Positions 26,438-39,270 of a stretch of DNA of 60,000 nt are shown here, one piece after another. Position numbers and translations under genes: made by a program. The stretch is from Membranipora membranacea. Taxonomy: Eukaryota > Bryozoa > Gymnolaemata > Cheilostomatida > Membraniporidae. Numbering within the stretch: position 1 is the first letter of the stretch; each line of letters begins with the position of its first letter. The notes under the pieces are model-generated. The model had not been told where the DNA came from and made no database searches. It saw nothing but the letters and a program-made list of their open reading frames with translations. The stretch spans positions 16,366,948 to 16,426,947 of the forward strand of contig OU612071.1 in assembly GCA_914767715.1 (NCBI GenBank), given 5' to 3'.

Positions 26438-29400
26438 TCAAAACAGAGTTTCAAACGTTTCTAAGCTAGTGAAGAATTCTGCCCAATTATTGGCTAAGTT
26501 CCCCAGGACCGTACCGATCGATTTTTGTCGATTTTTTGCAAAATACCTAGATCGAAAACGCATCGCCACAGGGAGCCAATATTTTAGATGAGATATAGGG
26601 ACGTCATTGCGAACTTCAAAACAGAGTTTCAAACGTTTCTAAGCTAGTAAAGAATTCTGCCCAATTATTGGCAAATTTCCCCAGGACCATACCTATCGAT
26701 TTTTGTCGAGTTTTTGCAAAATACATAGATCGAGAACGCATCGTCACAGGGAGCTAATATTTTAGATGAGATATAGAGACATCATTGCGAACCTCAAAAC
26801 AGAGTTTCAAGCGTTTCTAAGCTAGTAAAGAATTCTGCCCAATTATTGGCTATTTTCCCCAGGACCGTACCTATCGATTTTGTCGATTTTTTGCAAAATA
26901 CCTAGATCGAAAACGCATCGTCACAGGGAGCTAATATTTTAGATGAGATATAGGGACGTTATTGCGAACTTCAAAACAGAGTTTCAAACGTTTCTAAGCT
27001 AGTAAAGAATTCTGCCCAATTATTGGCTATTTTCCCCAGGACCGTACCTATCGATTTTTGTCTATTTTTGCAAAATTCCTAGATAGACAACGCATCGTAA
27101 CAGGGAGCTAATATTTTAGATGAGATATAGGGACGTCATTGCGAACTTCAAAACAGAGCCCATCGTCACAGGGAGCTAATATTTTAGATGAGATATAAAG
27201 ACATCATTGCGAACCTCAAAACAGAGTATCAAGCGTTTCTAAGCTAGTAAAGAATTCTGCCCAATTATTGGCTAATTTCCCCAGGACCATACCTATCGAT
27301 TTTTGTCGATTTTTTGCAAAATACCTAGATCGAAAACACATCGTCACAGGGAGCCAATATTTTAGATGAGATATAGGGACGTCATTGCGAACTTCAAAAC
27401 AGAGTTTCAAACGTTTCCAAGCTAGTGAAGAATTCTGCCCAATTATTGGCTAAGTTCCCCAGGACCGTACCGATCGATTTTTGTCGATTTTTTGCAAAAT
27501 ACCTAGATCGAAAACGCATCGCCACAGGGAGCCAATATTTTAGATGAGATATAGGGACGTCATTGCGAACTTCAAAACAGAGTTTCAAACGTTTCTAAGC
27601 TAGTAAAGAATTCTGCCCAATTATTGGCTAATTTCCCCAGGACCATACCTATCGATTTTTGTCGAGTTTTTGCAAAATACCTAGATCGAAAACGCATCGT
27701 CACTGGGAGCCAATATTTTAGATGAGATATAGGGACGTCATTGCGAACTTCAAAACATAGTTTCAAACGTTTCTAAGCTAGTGAAGAATTCTGCCCAATT
27801 ATTGGCTAAGTTCCCCAGGACCGTACCTATCGATTTTGTCGATTTTTTGCAAAATACCTAGATCGAAAACACATCAACACAGGGAGCTAATATTTTTGAT
27901 GAGATATAGGGACGTCATTGCGAACTTCAAAACAGAGTTTCAAACGTTTCTAAGCTAGTAAAGAATTCTGCCCAATTATTGGCTAAGTTCCCCAGGAGCG
28001 TACCTATCGATTTTTGTCGATTTTTTGCAAAATTCCTAGATAGAAAACGCATCGTAACAGGGAGATTATTATTTAGATGAGATATAGGGACGCCATTGCG
28101 AACTTCAAAACAGAGCCCATCGTCACAGGGAGCTAATATTTTAGATGAGATATAGAGACGTCATTGCGAACCTCAAAACAGAGTTTCAAGCGTTTCTAAG
28201 CTGGTAAAGAATTCTGCCCAATTATTGGCTAATTTCCCCAGGACCGTACCTATTGATTTTTGTCGATTTTTTGCAAAATACCTAGATCGAAAACGCATCG
28301 TCACAGGGAGCCAATATTTTAGATGAGATATAGGGACGTCATTGCGAACTTCAAAACAGAGTTTCAAACGTTTCTAAGCTAGTAAAGAATTCTGCCCAAT
28401 TATTGGCTAATTTCCCCAGGACCGTACCTATTGATTTTTGTCGATTTTTTGCGAAATACCTAGATCGAAAACGCATCGTCACAGGGAGCCAATATTTTAG
28501 ATGAGATTTAGGGACGTCATTGCGAACTTCAAAACAGAGTTTCAAACGTATCTAAGCTAGTGAAGAATTCTGCCCAATTATTGGCTAAGTTCCCCAAGAC
28601 CGTACCTATCGATTTTTGTCGAATTTTTGCAAAATACCTAGATCGAAAACGCATCGTCACAGGGAGCCAATATTTTAGATGACATATAGGGACGTCATTG
28701 CAAACTTCAAAACAGAGTTTCAAACGTTTCTAAGCTAGTAAAGAATTCTGCCCAATTATTGGCTAATTTCCCCAGGACCGTACCTATCGATTTTTGTCGA
28801 TTTTTTGCAAAATACCTAGATCGAAAACGCATCGTCACAGGGAGCCAATATTTTAGATGAGATATAGGGACGTCATTGCGAACTTCAAAACAGAGTTTCA
28901 AACGTTTCTAAGCTAGTGAAGAATTCTGCCCAATTATTGGCTAAGTTCCCCAGGACCGTACCTATCGATTTTTGTCGATATTTTGCAAAATACCTAGATC
29001 GAAAACGCATCGTCACAGGGAGCTAATATTTTAGATGAGATATAGGGGCGTCATTGCGAACTTCAAAACAGAGTTTCAAACGTTTCTAAGCTAGTGAAGA
29101 ATTCTGCCCAATTATTGGCTAAGTTCCCCAGGACCGTACCTATCGAATTTTGTCGATTTTTTGCAAAATACCTAGATCGAAAACGCATCGTCACAAGGAG
29201 CCAACATTTTAGATGAGATATAGGGACGTCATTGCGAACTTCAAAACAGAGTTTCAAACGTTTCTAAGCTAGTAAAGAATTCTGCCCAATTATTGGCTAA
29301 TTTCCCCAGGACCGTACCTATCGATTTTTGTCGAATTTTTGCAAAATACCTAGATCGAAAACGCATCGTCACAGGGAGCCAATATTTTAGATGAGATATA

Positions 29401-30308
29401 GGGACGTCATTGCGAACTTCAAAACAGAGTTTCAAACGTTTCTAAGCTAGTGAAGAATTCTGCCCAATTATTGGCTAAGTTCCCCAGGATCGTACCTATC
29501 GATTTTTGTCGATTTTTTGCAAAATACCTAGATCGAAAACGCATCGTCACAGGGAGCTAATATTTTAGATGAGATATAGGGACGTCATTGCGAACTTCAA
29601 AACAGAGTTTCAAACGTTTCTAAGCTAGTGAAGAATTCTGCCCAATTATTGGCTGAGTTCCCCCGGACCGTACCTATCGACTTTTGTCGATTTTTTGCAA
29701 AATACCTAGATCGAAAACGCATCGTCACAGGGAGCCAATATTTTAGATGAGATATAGGAACGTCATTGCGAACTTCAAAACAGAGTTTCAAACGTTTCTA
29801 AGCTAGTGAAGAATTCTGCCCAAATATTGGCTAAGTTCCCCAGGACCGTACCTATCGATTTTTGTTGATTTTTTGCAAAATACCTAGATCGAAAACGCAT
29901 CGTCACAGGGAGCTAATATTTTAGATGAGATATAGGGACGTCATTGCAAACTTCAAAACAGAGTTTCAAACGTTTCTAAGCTAGTAAAGAATTTTGCCCA
30001 ATTATTGGCTATTTTCCCCAGGACCGTACCTATCGATTTTTGTCGATTTCTTGCAAAATACCTAGATAGAATACGAATCGTCACAGGGAGCTAATATTTT
30101 ATATGAGATATAGGGACGTCATTGCGAACCTCAAAACAGAGTTTCAAACCTTTCTTAGCTAGTAAAGAATTCTGCCCAATTATTGGCTAATTTCCCCAGG
30201 ACCGTACCTATCCATTTTTGTTGATTTCTTGCAAAATACCTCGATAGAAGATGCATTGTCACAGGGAGCTAATATTAAATATGAGATATAGGGACGTCAT
30301 TGCGAACT
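26438..30308 (+). repeat. Long HOR unit L3, 3,871 bp
   Basis: It has exactly the L1 length. It matches L2 at a 6,564-bp offset from about 27216 onward and L1 at 12,704 from its start. It keeps class-specific markers such as GATGACATATAGGG (near 28680, as at 15975), GTCACAAGGAGCCAAC (near 29190) and the two deleted monomers at about 27158 and 28115. Confidence 0.85.
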
Positions 30309-32577
30309 TCAAAACAGAGTTTCAAACGTTTCTAAGCTAGTGAAGAATTCTGCCCAATTATTGGCTAAGTTCCCCAGGACCGTACCGATCGATTTTTGTC
30401 GATTTTTTGCAAAATACCTAGATCGAAAACGCATCGCCACAGGGAGCCAATATTTTAGATGAGACATAGGGACGTCATTGCGAACTTCAAAACAGAGTTT
30501 CAAACGTTTCTAAGCTAGTAAAGAATTCTGCCCAATTATTGGCAAATTTCCCCAGGACCATACCTATCGATTTTTGTCGAGTTTTTGCAAAATACATAGA
30601 TCGAGAACGCATCGTCACAGGGAGCTAATATTTTAGATGAGATATAGAGACATCATTGCGAACCTCAAAACAGAGTTTCAAGCGTTTCTAAGCTAGTAAA
30701 GAATTCTGCCCAATTATTGGCTAATTTCCCCAGGACCGTACCTATCGATTTTGTCGATTTTTTGCAAAATACCTAGATCGAAAACGCATCGTCACAGGGA
30801 GCTAATATTTTAGATGAGATATAGGGACGTTATTGCGAACTTCAAAACAGAGTTTCAAACGTTTCTAAGCTAGTAAAGAATTCTGCCCAATTATTGGCTA
30901 TTTTCCCCAGGACCGTACCTATCGATTTTTGTCTATTTTTGCAAAATTCCTAGATAGACAACGCATCGTAACAGGGAGCTAATATTTTAGATGAGATATA
31001 GGGACGTCATTGCGAACTTCAAAACAGAGCCCATCGTCACAGGGAGCTAATGTTTTAGATGAGATATAAAGACATCATTGCGAACCTCAAAAGAGAGTTT
31101 CAAGCGTTTCTAAGCTAGTAAAGAATTCTGCCCAATTATTGGCTAATTTCCCCAGGACCGTACCTATCGATTTTTGTCGATTTTTTGCATAATACCTAGA
31201 TCGAAAACACATCGTCACAGGGAGCCAATATTTTAGATGAGATATAGGGACGTCATTGCGAACTTCAAAACAGAGTTTCAAACGTTTCTAAGCTAGTGAA
31301 GAATTCTGCCCAATTATTGGCTAAGTTCCCCAGGACCGTACCTATCGATTTTGTCGATTTTTTGCAAAATACCTAGATCGAAAACACATCAACACAGGGA
31401 GCTAATATTTTTGATGAGATATAGGGACGTCATTGCGAACTTCAAAACAGAGTTTCAAACGTTTCTAAGCTAGTAAAGAATTCTGCCCAATTATTGGCTA
31501 AGTTCCCCAGGAGCGTACCTATCGATTTTTGTCGATTTTTTGCAAAATTCCTAGATAGAAAACGCATCGTAACAGGGAGCTAATTATTTAGATGAGATAT
31601 AGGGACGCCATTGCGAACTTCAAAACAGAGCCCATCGTCACAGGGAGCTAATATTTTAGATGAGATATAGAGACGTCATTGCGAACCTCAAAACAGAGTT
31701 TCAAGCGTTTCTAAGCTGGTAAAGAATTCTGCCCAATTATTGGCTAATTTCCCCAGGACCGTACCTATTGATTTTTGTCGATTTTTTGCAAAATACCTAG
31801 ATCGAAAACGCATCGTCACAGGGAGCCAATATTTTAGATGAGATATAGGGACGTCATTGCGAACTTCAAAACAGAGTTTCAAACGTTTCTAAGCTAGTAA
31901 AGAATTCTGCCCAATTATTGGCTAATTTCCCCAGGACCGTACCTATTGATTTTTGTCGATTTTTTGCAAAATACCTAGATCGAAAACGCATCGTCACAGG
32001 GAGCCAATATTTTAGATGAGATTTAGGGACGTCATTGCGAACTTCAAAACAGAGTTTCAAACGTTTCTAAGCTAGTGAAGAATTCTGCCCAATTATTGGC
32101 TAAGTTCCCCAGGACCGTACCTATCGATTTTTGTCGATTTTTTGCAAAATACCTAGATCGAAAACGCATCGTCACAGGGAGCTAATATTTTAGATGAGAT
32201 ATAGGGACGTCATTGCGAACTTCAAAACAGAGTTTCAAACGTTTCTAAGCTAGTGAAGAATTCTGCCCAATTATTGGCTGAGTTCCCCCGGACCGTACCT
32301 ATCGACTTTTGAAGATTTTTTGCAAAATACCTAGATCGAAAACGCATCGTCACAGGGAGCCAATATTTTAGATGAGATATAGGAACGTCATTGCGAACTT
32401 CAAAACAGAGTTTCAAACGTTTCTAAGCTAGTGAAGAATTCTGCCCAAATATTGGCTAAGTTCCCCAGGACCGTACCTATCGATTTTTGTTGATTTTTTG
32501 CAAAATACCTAGATCGAAAACGCATCGTCACAGGGAGCTAATATTTTAGATGAGATATAGGGACGTCATTGCAAACT
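30309..32577 (+). repeat. Short HOR unit S3, about 2,269 bp
   Basis: It matches S1 at a constant 12,704-bp offset, including the private CTTTTGAAGATT change (near 32306) and the variant CTAATGTTTTAG (near 31050). It lacks the internal duplication of S2. S1 and S3 are thus closer to each other than either is to the S2 between them. The downstream edge is where the repeating pattern fades. Confidence 0.8.
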
Positions 32578-34142
32578 TCAAAACAGAGTTTCAAACGTTT
32601 CTAAGCTAGTAAAGAATTTTGCCCTATTATTGGCTATTTTCCCCAGGACCGTACCTATCGATTTTTGTCGATTTCTTGCAAAATACCTAGATAGAATACG
32701 AATCGTCACAGGGAGCTAATATTTTATATGAGATATAGGGACGTCATTGCAAACCTCAAAACAGAGTTTCAAACCTTTCTTAGCTAGTAAAGAATTCTGC
32801 CCAATTATTGGCTATTTTCCCAAGGACCGTACCTATCGATTTTTGTCGATTTCTTGCAAAATACCTCGATAGAATACGAATCGTCACAGGGAGCTAATAT
32901 TTTATATGAGATATAGGGACGTCATTGCGAACCTCAAACAGAGTTTCAAGCGTTTCTAAGCGAGTAAATAATTCTGCCCAATTATTGGCTAATTTCCCCA
33001 GGACCGTACCTATCGATTTTTGTCGATTTTTTGCAAAATACCTAGATCGAAAACGCATCGTCACAGGGAGCCAATATTTTAGATGAGATATAGGGACGTC
33101 ATTGCGAACTTCAAAACAGAGTTTCAAACGTTTCTAAGCTAGTGAAGAATTCTGCCCAATTATTAGCTAAGTTCCCCAGGACCGTACCTATCGATTTTTG
33201 TCGATTTTTTGCAAAATACCTATATCGAAAACGCATCGTCACAGGGAGCTAATATTTTAGATGAGATATAGGGACGTCATTGCAAACTTCAAAACAGAGT
33301 TTCAAACGTTTCTAAGCTAGTAAAGAATTTTGCCCTATTATTGGCTATTTTCCCCAGGACCGTACCTATCGATTTTTGTCGATTTCTTGCAAAATACCTA
33401 GATAGAATACGAATCGTCACAGGGAGCTAATATTTTATATGAGATATAGGGACGTCATTGCAAACCTCAAAACAGAGTTTCAAACCTTTCTTAGCTAGTA
33501 AAGAATTCTGCCCAATTATTGGCTATTTTCCCAAGGACCGTAACTATCGATTTTCGTCGATTCTTGGAAAATACCTCGATAGAATACGAATCGTCACAGG
33601 GAGCTAATATTTTATATGAGATATAGGGACATCATTGCGAACTTCAATACAGAGTTTCAAACCTTTCTAAGCGAGTAAAGATTTCTGCCCAATTATTGGC
33701 TAATTTCCCCAGGACCGTACCTATCCATTTTTGTTGATTTCTTGCAAAATACCTCGATAGAAGATGCATCGTCACAGGGAGCTAATATTAAATATGAGAT
33801 ATAGGGACGTCATTGCGAACTTCAAAACAGAGTTTCAAACGTTTCTAAGCTAGTGAAGAATTCTGCCCAATTATTGGCTAAGTTCCCCAGGACCGTACCG
33901 ATCGATTTTTGTCGATTTCTTGCAAAATACCTAGATCGAAAACGCATCGCCACAGGGAGCCAATATTTTAGATGAGATATAGGGACGTCATTGCGAACTT
34001 CAAAACAGAGTTTCAAACGTTTCTAAACTAGTAAAGAATTCTGCCCAATTATTGGCTAAGTTCCCCAGGACCATACCTATCGATTTTTGTCGAGTTTTTG
34101 CAAAATACCTAGATCGAGAACGCATCGTCACAGGGAGCTAAT
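32578..34142 (+). repeat. Transitional satellite segment
   Basis: The monomers here follow none of the neighbouring HOR orders cleanly. A 711-bp tandem copy is visible: GCCCTATTATTGG occurs at 32621 and 33332. One monomer near 32935 has lost an A (CCTCAAACAGAG), and that deletion accounts for 711 rather than 712. A single T is missing near 33560 (CGATTCTTGG). Divergent-class monomers with ATTAAATATGAG follow near 33790. No non-satellite sequence is present. Confidence 0.75.
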
Positions 34143-35521
34143 ATTTTAGATGAGATATAGGGACGTCATTGCGAACCTCAAAACAGAGTTTCAAGCGTTT
34201 CTAAGCTAGTAAAGATTTCTGCCCAATTATTGGCTAATTTCCCCAGGACCGTACCTATCGATTTTGTCGATTTTTTGCAAAATACCTAGATCGAAAACGC
34301 ATCGCCACAGGGAGCCAATATTTTAGATGAGATATAGGGACGTCATTGCGAACTTCAAAACAGAGTTTCAAACGTTTCTAAGCTAGTAAAGAATTCTGCC
34401 CAATTATTGGCTAAGTTCCCCAGGAGCGTACCTATCGATTTTTGTCGATTTTTTGCAAAATTCCTAGATAGAAAACGCATCGTAACAGGGAGCTAATTAT
34501 TTAGATGAGATATAGGGACGCCATTGCGAACTTCAAAACAGAGCCCATCGTCACAGGGAGCTAATATTTTAGATGAGATATAGAGACATAATTGCGAACC
34601 TCAAAACAGAGTTTCAAGCGTTTCTAAGCTAGTAAAGAATTCTGCCCAATTATTGGCTAATTTCCCCAGGACCGTACCTATCGATTTTGTCGATTTTTTG
34701 CAAAATACCTAGATCGAAAACGCATCGTCACAGGGAGCTAATATTTTAGATGAGATATAGGGACGTTATTGCGAACTTCAAAACAGAGTTTCAAACGTTT
34801 CTAAGCTAGTAAAGAATTCTGCCCAATTATTGGCTATTTTCCCCAGGACCGTACCTATCGATTTTTGTCTATTTTTGCAAAATTCCTAGATAGAAAACGC
34901 ATCGTAACAGGGAGCTAATATTTTAGATGAGATATAGGGACGTCATTGCGAACTTCAAAACAGAGCCCATCGTCACAGGGAGCTAATATTTTAGATGAGA
35001 TATAAAGACATCATTGCGAACCTCAAAAGAGAGTTTCAAGCGTTTCTAAGCTAGTAAAGAATTCTGCCCAATTATTGGCTAATTTCCCCAGGACCGTACC
35101 TTTCGATTTTTGTCGATTTTTTGCATAATACCTAGATCGAAAACACATCGTCACAGGGAGCCAATATTTTAGATGAGATATAGGGACGTCATTGCGAACT
35201 TCAAAACAGAGTTTCAAATGTTTCTAAGCTAGTAAAGAATTCTGCCCAATTATTGGCTAAGTTCCCCAGGACCGTACCGATCGATTTTTGTCGATTTTTT
35301 GCAAAATACCTAGATCGAAAACGCATCGCCAAAGGGAGCCAATAATTTAGATGAGATATAGGGACGTCATTGCGAACTTCAAAACAGAGTTTCAAACGTT
35401 TCTAAGCTAGTAAAGAATTCTGCCCAATTATTGGCTAATTTCCCCAGGACCATACCTATCGATTTTTGTCGAGTTTTTGCAAAATACCTAGATCGAGAAC
35501 GCATCGTCACAGGGAGCTAAT
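34143..35521 (+). repeat. 1,379-bp HOR, unit 1
   Basis: Unit starts at 34143, 35522 and 36901 are exactly 1,379 bp apart and share monomer order. Each unit holds seven full monomers and two deleted 68-bp monomers about 422 and 957 bp apart. Unit 1 differs from the others near 34303-34340, where it reads CATCGCCACAGGGAGCC and GGGACGTC instead of CATCGTCACAGGGAGCT and GGGATGTT. Confidence 0.85.
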
Positions 35522-36900
35522 ATTTTAGATGAGATATAGGGACGTCATTGCGAACCTCAAAACAGAGTTTCAAGCGTTTCTAAGCTAGTAAAGATTTCTG
35601 CCCAATTATTGGCTAATTTCCCCAGGACCGTACCTATCGATTTTGTCGATTTTTTGCAAAATACCTAGATCGAAAACGCATCGTCACAGGGAGCTAATAT
35701 TTTAGATGAGATATAGGGATGTTATTGCGAACTTCAAAACAGAGTTTCAAACGTTTCTAAGCTAGTAAAGAATTCTGCCCAATTATTGGCTAAGTTCCCC
35801 AGGAGCGTACCTATCGATTTTTGTCGATTTTTTGCGAAATTCCTAGATAGAAAACGCATCGTAACAGGGAGCTAATTATTTAGATGAGATATAGGGACGC
35901 CATTGCGAACTTCAAAACAGAGCCCATCGTCACAGGGAGCTAATATTTTAGATGAGATATAGAGACATCATTGCGAACCTCAAAACAGAGTTTCAAGCGT
36001 TTCTAAGCTAGTAAAGAATTCTGCCCAATTATTGGCTAATTTCCCCAGGACCGTACCTATCGATTTTGTCGATTTTTTGCAAAATACCTAGATCGAAAAC
36101 GCATCGTCACAGGGAGCTAATATTTTAGATGAGATATAGGGACGTTATTGCGAACTTCAAAACAGAGTTTCAAACGTTTCTAAGCTAGTAAAGAATTCTG
36201 CCCAATTATTGGCTATTTTCCCCAGGACCGTACCTATCGATTTTTGTCTATTTTTGCAAAATTCCTAGATAGAAAACGCATCGTAACAGGGAGCTAATAT
36301 TTTAGATGAGATATAGGGACGTCATTGCGAACTTCAAAACAGAGCCCATCGTCACAGGGAGCTAATATTTTAGATGAGATATAAAGACATCATTGCGAAC
36401 CTCAAAAGAGAGTTTCAAGCGTTTCTAAGCTAGTAAAGAATTCTGCCCAATTATTGGCTAATTTCCCCAGGACCGTACCTATCGATTTTTGTCGATTTTT
36501 TGCATAATACCTAGATCGAAAACACATCGTCACAGGGAGCCAATATTTTAGATGAGATATAGGGACGTCATTGCGAACTTCAAAACAGAGTTTCAAATGT
36601 TTCTAAGCTAGTAAAGAATTCTGCCCAATTATTGGCTAAGTTCCCCAGGACCGTACCGATCGATTTTTGTCGATTTTTTGCAAAATACCTAGATCGAAAA
36701 CGCATCGCCACAGGGAGCCAATAATTTAGATGAGATATAGGGACGTCATTGCGAACTTCAAAACAGAGTTTCAAACGTTTCTAAGCTAGTAAAGAATTCT
36801 GCCCAATTATTGGCTAATTTCCCCAGGACCATACCTATCGATTTTTGTCGAGTTTTTGCAAAATACCTAGATCGAGAACGCATCGTCACAGGGAGCTAAT
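35522..36900 (+). repeat. 1,379-bp HOR, unit 2
   Basis: Same order and length as unit 1. It carries the marker GGGATGTTATTGCG near 35717, which is also found at about 37096, 49331 and 55646 and so tags this HOR type elsewhere in the window. Deleted monomers are at about 35922 and 36344. Confidence 0.87.
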
Positions 36901-37978
36901 ATTTTAGATGAGATATAGGGACGTCATTGCGAACCTCAAAACAGAGTTTCAAGCGTTTCTAAGCTAGTAAAGATTTCTGCCCAATTATTGGCTAATTTCC
37001 CCAGGACCGTACCTATCGATTTTGTCGATTTTTTGCAAAATACCTAGATCGAAAACGCATCGTCACAGGGAGCTAATATTTTAGATGAGATATAGGGATG
37101 TTATTGCGAACTTCAAAACAGAGTTTCAAACGTTTCTAAGCTAGTAAAGAATTCTGCCCAATTATTGGCTAAGTTCCCCAGGAGCGTACCTATCGATTTT
37201 TGTCGATTTTTTGCGAAATTCCTAGATAGAAAACGCATCGTAACAGGGAGCTAATTATTTAGATGAGATATAGGGACGCCATTGCGAACTTCAAAACAGA
37301 GCCCATCGTCACAGGGAGCTAATATTTTAGATGAGATATAGAGACATCATTGCGAACCTCAAAACAGAGTTTCAAGCGTTTCTAAGCTAGTAAAGATTTC
37401 TGCCCAATTATTGGCTAATTTCCCCAGGACCGTACCTATCGATTTTGTCGATTTTTTGCAAAATACCTAGATCGAAAACGCATCGTCACAGGGAGCTAAT
37501 ATATTAGATGAGATATAGGGACGTTATTGCGAACTTCAAAACAGAGTTTCAAACGTTTCTAAGCTAGTAAAGAATTCTGCCCAATTATTGGCTATTTTTC
37601 CCCAGGACCGTACCTATCGATTTTTGTCTATTTTTGCAAAATTCCTAGATAGAAAACGCATCGTAACAGGGAGCTAATATTTTAGATGAGATATAGGGAC
37701 GTCATTGCGAACTTCAAAACAGAGCCCATCGTCACAGGGAGCTAATATTTTAGATGAGATATAAAGACAACATTGCGAACCTCAAAAGAGAGTTTCAAGC
37801 GTTTCTAAGCTAGTAAAGAATTCTGCCCAATTATTGGCTAATTTCCCCAGGACCGTACCTATCGATTTTTGTCGATTTTTTGCATAATACCTAGATCGAA
37901 AACACATCGTCACAGGGAGCCAATATTCTAGATGAGATATAGGGACGTCATTGCGAACTTCAAAAATGAGTTTCAAAC
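36901..37978 (+). repeat. 1,379-bp HOR, unit 3 (partial)
   Basis: It follows unit 2 until about 37978. One inserted T (GGCTATTTTTCCCC, near 37595) shifts the later offset to 1,380. It ends in a monomer with CAAAAATGAGTTTC, followed by TTTCCCCGGACTGTACC, after which the order changes. Confidence 0.82.
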
Positions 37979-39270
37979 GTTTCTAAGCTAGTAAAGAATT
38001 CTGCCCAATTATTGGCTAATTTCCCCGGACTGTACCTATCCATTTTTGTTGATTTCTTGCAAAATACCTCGATAGAAGATGCATCGTCACAGGGAGCTAA
38101 TATTAAATATGAGATATAGGGACATCATTGCGAACTTCAATACAGAGTTTCAAACCTTTCTAAGCGAGTAAAGATTTCTGCCCAATTATTGGCTAATTTC
38201 CCCAGGACCGTACCTATCCATTTTTGTTGATTTCTTGCAAAATACCTCGATAGAAGATGCATTGTCACAGGGAGCTAATATTAAATATGAGATATAGGGA
38301 CGTCATTGCGAACTTCAAAACAGAGTTTCAAACGTTTCTAAGCTAGTGAAGAATTCTGCCCAATTATTGGCTAAGTTCCCCAGGACCGTACCGATCGATT
38401 TTTGTCGATTTTTTGCAAAATACCTAGATCGAAAATGCATCGCCACAGGGAGCCAATATTTTAGATGAGATATAGGGACGTCATTGCGAACTTCAAAACA
38501 GAGTTTCAAACGTTTCTAAGCTAGTAAAGAATTCTGCCCAATTATTGGCAAATTTCCCCAGGACCATACCTATCGATTTTTGTCGAGTTTTTGCAAAATA
38601 CATAGATCGAAAACGCATCGTCACAGGGAGCTAATATTTTAGATGAGATATAGAGACATCATTGCGAACCTCAAAACAGAGTTTCAAGCGTTTCTAAGCT
38701 AGTAAAGAATTCTGCCCAATTATTGGCTAATTTCCCCAGGACCGTACCTATCGATTTTGTCGATTTTTTGCAAAATACCTAGATCGAAAACGCATCGTCA
38801 CAGGGAGCTAATATTTTAGATGAGATATAGGGACGTTATTGCGAACTTCAAAACAGAGTTTCAAACGTTTCTAAGCTAGTAAAGAATTCTGCCCAATTAT
38901 TGGCTATTTTCCCCAGGACCGTACCTATCGATTTTTGTCTATTTTTGCAAAATTCCTAGATAGACAACGCATCGTAACAGGGAGCTAATATTTTAGATGA
39001 GATATAGGGACGTCATTGCGAACTTCAAAACAGAGCCCATCGTCACAGGGAGCTAATATTTTAGATGAGATATAAAGACATCATTGCGAACCTCAAAAGA
39101 GAGTTTCAAGCGTTTCTAAGCTAGTAAAGAATTCTGCCCAATTATTGGCTAATTTCCCCAGGACCGTACCTATCGATTTTTGTCGATTTTTTGCATAATA
39201 CCTAGATCGAAAACACATCGTCACAGGGAGCCAATATTTTAGATGAGATATAGGGACGTCATTGCGAACT
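37979..39270 (+). repeat. Transitional satellite segment with divergent monomers
   Basis: It begins with about 2-3 divergent-class monomers (TCCATTTTTGTTG, CTCGATAGAAGATGC, ATTAAATATGAG), followed by an order close to 13734-14700. Nearly the same segment recurs at 12,234 bp downstream and, shortened by one monomer, near 56570-57660. Nothing other than satellite is present. Confidence 0.78.

Noticed and set aside
32894-33127. Slightly longer 77-codon minus-strand frames (also at 44903, 54024 and 59382)
   Set aside because: The extra length comes from a one-base deletion in a neighbouring monomer that shifts the frame past the usual stop. This is an accident of the variant, not a different protein.
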